The notes under the pieces were generated by a model. It was not told the DNA's origin and ran no database searches. It saw only the letters and a program-made list of their open reading frames with translations. From Lineus longissimus (Eukaryota; Nemertea; Pilidiophora; Heteronemertea; Lineidae), in contig NC_088315.1 of the NCBI RefSeq assembly GCF_910592395.1, positions 10,048,501-10,112,500 of the forward strand: DNA of 64,000 bases. Reading direction: 5' to 3'. Of this stretch, positions 57,241 to 64,000 are shown piece after piece (the stretch's first letter is position 1; every line of letters starts with the position of its first letter). Both the position numbers and the translations under genes were made by a program.

Positions 57241-60200
57241 AATGGTTTCTTTAAAATTTACTTCTCGGTGTGATAGACCAAAATTATATGAAACTTATCC
57301 AGAAGAAATGTTTTAACATTTAATATCTTGTTATTTGATTAAATTCAGAGCAATCGACTGACACATGACTAATCTCTTAACCCGTCCAGGCCTTTGTATA
57401 CTATGTATCAATACAGGGTGTTTCAGAATATTTTTCACGATTTCACTTGCTTAACCTGATATTAACCACATGATAAAGTTTCACTGAGCAGAATGGTCTT
57501 TTTGGATGTCAGGATGGTCTCAAAATAACTGTCGGGATTCGGGATAGTGAAAAAAATTGTCGGGGAAAATCGGGATGGATTGGTGGTTACCTGGATATGG
57601 CCGTTCTTATAATGAGTCGTCGGACAGGTACCTCCATCTGATGTCCTCTGTACATTCCTATCTGTAAACAAAGTATACTCTCATAAACATCTGTTCTTCT
57701 TCAATGTAAACCAGTGATGTAAAAAGATACTGCTGTGAACTTGCGTAATTCTGGCATCTCTTTGTTTTTTCAATTTGTGAAAATTTCGGAAATTTTTGAA
57801 ATTCACCATTATCATTTTGGCGTATAAAGAAATAAAATTCAGTTTTTCCAATGGAATGAACGTATTTTTATGCGATTTTTTTTGGCACAGATCAATGTTA
57901 TTCATAAAACATGAAAATAAAACACCTGCAAATATTTTGCAATTGACAATAGCTTCCCGGCTGACTTGGGTGAGGTTATGTCATCACGTCTTGTTTTTCA
58001 GCCTTGCATATGTCACAGTGGTGGTAGATATGTCTTATAACAACATGACTTGATATAGCAAGTGGCTGTCTACAGGTATCGACAAAATCGATGGATCCAT
58101 TTACGACCTTAATCTGGTTGAAGTAGGACAAGGTTGTAAGATCCTGGCTGGTCGATGTCTCCGTGAAGGGCAAATATACATCATGGAATTGGTTCAAGGG
58201 GAGAAGTGTTGTGTCAGAAAACAATGTGCTTAAATGATCAAGTTTTTAAAGAACATCTTTTCCTAAATGAAACATAATTTGAACTACTCATTTCCTTGTC
58301 CTTCTTGTGCCACATGAGGACGGTGTCCTTAGGAAGTTACCTTTTATGCCGCTTTCTGTTAATTTAGGCCATGCCAATTTTATTGGTGGGTTAACGGATT
58401 TTTCAACATGCCCTAAAATGAAAATTTCAAATAAAAGTTAATTCCCATTCCATCAACTGAGAGTAAATTGACCTGAAATGACCTGCAAGTTATTCGGCAG
58501 ATTGTTTTTGAGAATCAACTCCTCTCTTCAAGAGTTGTGGGTCCCTTGCATTTTAAGACATTGCAAGGTTCATGGAAAACCCAACCTGGGATTTTCTATG
58601 ATTTTTGACCAGCAGCATCCTTGTCATTTGGTTGAAAGATCCGTTGACCTATCAATGAGTTGGTATTGCTTCACTGCGGACAGCATTACGATGTTATGCA
58701 AGAGAGTGGTCAGTGTCCTTTTCCCTCTGAAGGGGCACAATATTTTCGATCAGATTTCCTAGCAGAAGATTTTAAAGAGATCCAGTTGTGCCACAAGTCT
58801 TTATTTAGACTAGCTGAATGTGGTAAAAATAACTAAATTGGTGATTACTTCTGATGCAGCTCATTGGCTACATAATCAACGACCTGTGGAGAACTCGAAA
58901 CTGCTAACATTTATCAATGGAAGCTTATTCCTACCTTTGGTTTTAACCGGGCCGTTCAAAACTCGCCATTTTTGTAAGCGATTCGCTATAGGTTTCCATT
59001 AAGGTTGTTATCGTTCCATAGAATTAAAGGACTCGTCATAATTGCTGTGATAATTCAAGAAGAGTATTCACATTGTTGACTCGGCTATAAAGATATCCCC
59101 ATATTCCTGATTTTTTTTCCGCTAAGGGCCAAGTTCTAATTTTTGATCAGATTTTTGAAATAATGGCACCTTCTTAATTCTTGATGCAGAGTTGTCTCCC
59201 CATTGGCATTGGCTTTGAATATTTTTGGCTGTTCGTCTTTTCCTGTGAACAGTTGTGTATTCTCTTCCCAAACATTCCTGCTAATATTAGTACTAACATG
59301 CAAGGCTTTCAGCCTTTCAATGCAGCATAGAGTATCATGTAATGATATGTTTAGGATGGAGTGACACTGAATGATATCTGCATACACTCTGTCTTGTAGG
59401 GAAGAGACCTTCAGTACTGACCCCCATAATCAACCATAGAAACACACATGCCACCATGTGTGAGCATAGCAACTGCCTCTGATTCATAGTTTTAAAAGTT
59501 TAACTGCCACTCGAGGTTAAAAAAGGGCTCCACATAAATAACATCAACTATAAGCGTAAGGCAGATCCTACTTCCATGAATCATGTGGGTTGGTATGATT
59601 GCATGTTTGTTATTTATAGAAGCTATTTAGCCGGTTGATGGCCACCTGTACAAAAGGTCTTTATTAAAGGGGTACACCGTTCGTAATTGCTGGTGGTCCA
59701 GTTAAATAAAAATCCACTCATACACAATGCTGTAGTGCAGTTATTATGAATACAAATTTGTTGAAACTTGGTATTTATAGTATTTGTATATATGTCTACA
59801 CAAAGGCTTGCTGAAAATTATGTTCAGTATGTATTCATGGAATTGAAAGTTTTCAAAGTCAATTACAAATTCAAAATGTTTAACGAACAGTGTAGGCCTT
59901 TAAATGTAATAGCCCTGTAATAGGCCGAAGTGAATCAAACTCTCCAAAACCAGCTAGATAGCGTCTACACAGTAAGTAGCCACATTGAATTGAGGTCACC
60001 AACGCGCAGATGAAGGCTTCCTTGATTGAAAAATATCTCAAAAACTACTGGCTAAAAACAGTGTCCATTGCCATTTCTCTCTCCCATAGTGTGAATTAGG
60101 GACCAAAGTTGTTGCCGGAAAAGTATAGGCCAATATTAAGATGATGGTGCGTACACCTAAGGTCCTGATGATGTCCTTATTCTGCATCAGACCACCTGAA

Positions 60201-60957
60201 GTCATGAAGGCATTGCCAGGTAGCTTACAGCAAGTGGCTTTTCTAAGCAAACATTTCAACCCTCATTGGTGAAGGGGTTTGACATTCCACCACTTTGTCT
60301 ATGCTATTTGTAAAGTACATACAGTCCAAATCACAATTGACATGCTTTAATGCACGTCATCAGCGCTCCCCAGCATGTAAGTTTCGCGTAAAACACATGA
60401 AACATGGAGAGATAAGGGTGGTACCAGTCCGTCATTGGCACACAACTTGCGCGTATGTTCGTTTAACTGACCAAAAGCAGGAAGGATGTCAATTGTGACT
60501 TGGACTGTAGCCTCCAGGCCATGCACTTCTATCAGCCACATGTTGTGGTATTTATTGATTTTGAATACAGGTTTTTGAACCTTGTGATTGATTCTCAAGT
60601 GGATTCTGACTTCTACTTAGAATAAAATGGTCTTGTATAGTCAAATGATGTGTTGTGTTTTTTGTTTGGATGAGAGTCGCATGCTCAAAATTGGTGACTC
60701 GTACCTTGAAATGTCTGAATACTGATCGAAATGTCCACACAAGTCGGACCCTTTCCAACGAGTTTTCCGTAAACTTGAGTGATAAGTTGCTGTTCTCAGC
60801 CTACCCATTCCACACGAGGAAAGACGAACTGGATGTACGTTTGCTCCCTGTTATCCTCTGGTGCGCATGGCAGCACGAAGACAACCCCCCTGAAAAAAAG
60901 ATTGGAAGAAAAGCAGAAGAAGTCCGCATCTCAAAGAACTAATTTTGTGCCAACTTG
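57241..60957. other. Intergenic, mostly unassigned
   Basis: No recognised gene or large repeat except the family S MITE at 60322. 59634-59900 resembles 14590-14790 (ttgctgaaacttggcattta versus ttgttgaaacttggtattta, and gttcagtatgtatt), so a weak interspersed repeat is present. An open frame at 60655-60942 is discussed among the findings. Confidence 0.45.
60322..60507. mobile_element. MITE family S, copy 5
   Basis: Ends cagtccaaatcacaattgac and tcaattgtgacttggactg, flanked by TA. The interior contains acatgaaacatggagagata, as in copy 4. Confidence 0.85.
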
Positions 60958-62671
60958 TTGGCTCACCGTAGGGGAGTCTATGTAATACCGCAGTGTCCAT
61001 CGTCCGTCGTCATCCGTCGTCGTATCCTATTTCAAAAACAGTGGCACGTTTCTTAACCGCTAGGGCTATGAACTTGAAACTTTGTACACAGCACCCCCTA
61101 GGTCAGGTGACCTCTGACACTGAATTTCGGTCCGATCTGATTCTCAACTTGGCCACCAGGGGGCCAAATGTCGATATCTAAAAAGTGTGATATCTCGCTT
61201 ATTAGTGACTTGTTTTCGATGAAACTTGTGTTGTAGGTACTCATAGCAAATATACATCTTATATCGTACGGGTTTTTAATTTGACCTACTTTTCAAGTTC
61301 ACAGAGGTCATATGACGTAAATTGGCCGTTAGAGTGTAAACTATGGCACGTTTCTTAACCACTAAAGCTATGAACTTGAAACTTAGTACATATAACCCCC
61401 TATATCACATAGCCTCTGGTGCTGAATTTCAGTTTGATCTGATCCTCAACTTTGCCACCAGGGGGCCAAAAGTGGAAATCTAAAAAGTGTGATATCTCGC
61501 TTATAAGTGACTTGTTTTCGATAAAATTTTTATGGTAGGTACTCTTAGGAAGAATACATCCCATATCTTACGGGTTTTCAATTTGACCTACTTTTCAAGG
61601 TCACAGAGGTCATATGGCGTAAATTGGCCGTTAGAGTGTAAACTATGGCACGTTTCTTAACCAGTAAAGCTATGAACTTGAAACTTGGTACATATAACCC
61701 CCATATCACATAGCCTCTGGTGCTGAATTTCAGTTTGATCTGATTCTCAACTTTGCCACCAGGGGGCCAAAAGTGGATATCTAAAAAGTCTGATATCTCG
61801 CTTATAAGTGACTTGTTTTCGATAAAATTTTTATGGTAGGTACTCTTAGGAAGAATACATCACATGTCTTACGGGTTTTCAATTTGACCTACTTTTCAAG
61901 GTCACAGAGGTCATATGGCGTAAATTGGCCGTTAGAGTGTAAACTATGGCACGTTTCTTAACCAGTAAAGCTATGAACTTGAAACTTGGTGCATATAACC
62001 CCCTACATCAGATAACCTTTGATGCCGAATTTTGGCCTGATCTGATTCTTTATTCGGCCACCAGGGGGCCATAATGGAAAAAGGAAGAAGTGCAATATCT
62101 TGCTTATTTGAGTGAATTGTTTTCGATAAAATTTTTATGGCAGGGACTTCTAGCAAGGATACACCACATGTCCTATGATTTTTGGATTTGACCTCCTTTT
62201 CTAGGTCACAGCGGTCAAATGGCGTAAATTGGCCATTAGAGTGTAAATATGGCACGTTTCTTAACTGCTGAAGCTATGAACTTGAAAGTTGGTACATGTA
62301 ACCCCCTACATCAGATAATCTCTGACACCGAATTTTGGCCTGATCTGATTCTTGATTTGGCCACCAGGGGGTCAAAACTGAAAAAGTATGACGTGCAATA
62401 TCTCGTTTATTAATGACTTTTTTTCGATGAATTTTTTATTGCAGGGACTCTTAGCAATCACACGATATTGATCTTGTTGATGTCATAGACAATTATTGGT
62501 TGGATCATAAACTTATATATACTGCCCTGTCTTATTACTTGACATCAATACACATCTAAAAAAAGTCTTCATGCCTGATTGTGTTCACCATATTCACCTC
62601 TAAACTAAGCATGATCCTGCCTACTAAAAGATGTATAGGGTGAGCACAATGGCCCCTGGCCGTTTCATTGA
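60958..62671 (+). repeat. Modular repeat family G, 5-module copy
   Basis: Head ggctcaccgtaggggagtct with catcgtccgtcgtcatccgt. Five modules near 61042, 61345, 61648, 61950 and 62253 (gcacgtttcttaac in each). Tail ggtgagcacaatggcccctg at 62640. Modules 2 to 4 are more like each other than like 1 and 5, pointing to internal amplification. Confidence 0.9.
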
Positions 62672-62944
62672 ACATCAACATCATGTTGAATTCCTATTCC
62701 CTGATGGCAAGAAAATGCATTTTTACTCACCCACGAACATTTCTGGAATAACAGAAATTTATTAAGGGGGTAATGATGACAGTAATGACAAAATAAAATA
62801 ATGATATAATTATGATATAGCGCGTTTCAATGTGTTGTTTCCTCAAATAGCTTTACAACTGCATACATTATTAATCGGCCTATCCAGAAACTTTTCTGGA
62901 GGAACCAACGCAGCTGTACAATCCAGCACACAACAACGACTTTC

Positions 62945-63012
62945 AGGCCAGTTGCACAGGCCAGGTATCGATCCCAGAACAGAAGCCCGCGTTCACTCGG
63001 CCAGGTTGTTAT
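62945..63012 (-). mobile_element. tRNA-derived SINE fragment (minus strand)
   Basis: On the minus strand TGGCCGAGTG fits an A box and GATCGATAC fits a B box, about 25 bp apart. No full cloverleaf can be drawn, so it is not called a tRNA gene. Confidence 0.3.
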
Positions 63013-63814
63013 CCCCCCAATGACGATACTGGGCGTGGGTCTACTGGTCTTGCACTGATAATAACGCAATCTTATTCTCTCTAATGTCTTGATATCTCCA
63101 TCAAATATACTTCGTTGCTTGATTGATGACTGAATACTCATAGTTGATTACAGATTAATGATTGAGATTGGACTGATTGATTGTTTATTGATTGGTTTGG
63201 TATTGCAAAATACAATATCAAAACACTGTCTTACAGATTTGCAAACATATTTTACCGGAGGGGATAAAACCTTCCAATTAAACCTTTGAAAACAATGACA
63301 CCAACGAATGAGGACAACTTATTGTCGGATTTCTCAAAAGGACTTCAACGAAAGTAGGCCTATCCTATTCTCGGACAGGAAGCCGGGCATGAGCTGAAGC
63401 CTAACATACACCACAAAAACACCAACATTAAGTAGGAATTATTGACCTAAATCTGTCAATATACATCTAGAGCGTCATAACGAAACCGTTTTAAACCAGG
63501 TTTCGAAAGAATTATAAGAGTAGAGGTATTTAAGTTGAACAACGGGAGAGACAGTGGGCGCCGCGGGCGCAGCCTTCAGATTTAGTCGACATGACTGCTT
63601 CAAACACATATTTCTCTGACCATTGACAAAATCTTTGGGCTCATTATACATCATTTCGATCCTCACATCTTGTGCTTCCTCTTATATGCGCTTGTCAATT
63701 CATAAGCACATTAAAATCCGCCCTATACGGATAAAACGTATTGTAGCGATTCTTAGAAACGGGACGATGGGGGGTTACACTAAACTAACGGATCATGACC
63801 GGCTTCACAGCTTG

Positions 63815-63920
63815 GCGTACGTCACAGAGTCCTAGTTGGTAAGCAGTCCTGGTAACGGACTGCGCGGACTCCAGAGCAACGGTCGTCACAGCCAATGACG
63901 TCATGGGTGACGTCACGTCT
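63815..63920. promoter_or_regulatory. Promoter-like cluster: CCAAT box and paired CREs
   Basis: ccaat at 63892-63896, and TGACGTCA at 63896-63903 and 63908-63915. The half-site tacgtca at 63818-63824 and further cgtca at 63884 add to it. The 63550-63920 stretch is richer in CpG than the rest of the window. The gene served lies outside the window or begins near its end; direction is unknown. Confidence 0.45.
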
Positions 63921-64000
63921 TGGTGATTTGGCGAGACGGTAGGACCGGACATATTACGATATAGATCTAGCATTTGATACACCACGAGTTTTGTCTTGAT

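Noticed and set aside
57976-58224. 82-codon minus-strand open frame with LTTLSYFNQIKVVNGSI
   Set aside because: Plausible-looking but short, without domain or splice context. It could be a piece of an old element.
62945-63012. A tRNA gene on the minus strand
   Set aside because: A- and B-box matches are present but too close together, and no cloverleaf can be drawn; a SINE fragment is more likely.

Overview
This is a gene-sparse, AT-rich, intron- and repeat-heavy window from an animal (metazoan) nuclear genome. The evidence is GT-AG spliced exons of two animal actin-regulating genes, introns of up to 14.6 kb, minisatellites, and many short interspersed elements with terminal inverted repeats. 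The repeat styles resemble those of marine invertebrates (lophotrochozoan or non-vertebrate deuterostome); the species cannot be fixed from the sequence. There is no sign of prokaryotic, viral or organellar DNA.

Region 1 (1-15834, plus strand): the 3' end of an EPS8-like gene. Five exons (2365-2403, 3062-3224, 4909-5047, 12359-12515, 15788-15834) join in frame into about 180 C-terminal residues that carry the EPS8 SAM-like/effector region. The upstream PTB and SH3 exons lie outside the window. Its introns hold a 40-bp minisatellite (29 units), a 59-bp minisatellite (about 27 units), several inverted-repeat elements and a LINE fossil.

Region 2 (15835-24097): EPS8 3' UTR and intergenic DNA, with strong hairpins, a perfect palindromic nuclear-receptor site, and a third minisatellite (21660-23590) interrupted by a 118-bp foldback element.

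Region 3 (24098-53305, plus strand): a complete fimbrin/plastin gene. Thirteen coding segments, including a proposed 12-nt microexon (45798-45809), join without a frame break into 629 residues, against about 627 in vertebrate plastins: two EF-hands followed by four calponin-homology domains. Exon 1 is separated from the rest by a 14.6-kb repeat-filled intron. A near-perfect 241-bp tandem duplication covers the end of the penultimate exon and its donor site.

Region 4 (53306-64000): fimbrin 3' UTR and intergenic repeats, ending in a promoter-like stretch with a CCAAT box and two CREs near 63890-63915.

Both genes encode actin-bundling or capping proteins of microvilli, filopodia and stereocilia, so their head-to-tail linkage is notable. 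The most unusual non-coding signal is a modular repeat family (five copies at 10290, 28060, 30953, 39329 and 60958, plus a solo tail near 36914). Its roughly 300-bp internal modules number one to five, and most carry a CTCF-like core (CCACCAGGGGGC) and a TCAAGGTCA-CAG-AGGTCA nuclear-receptor-type motif.
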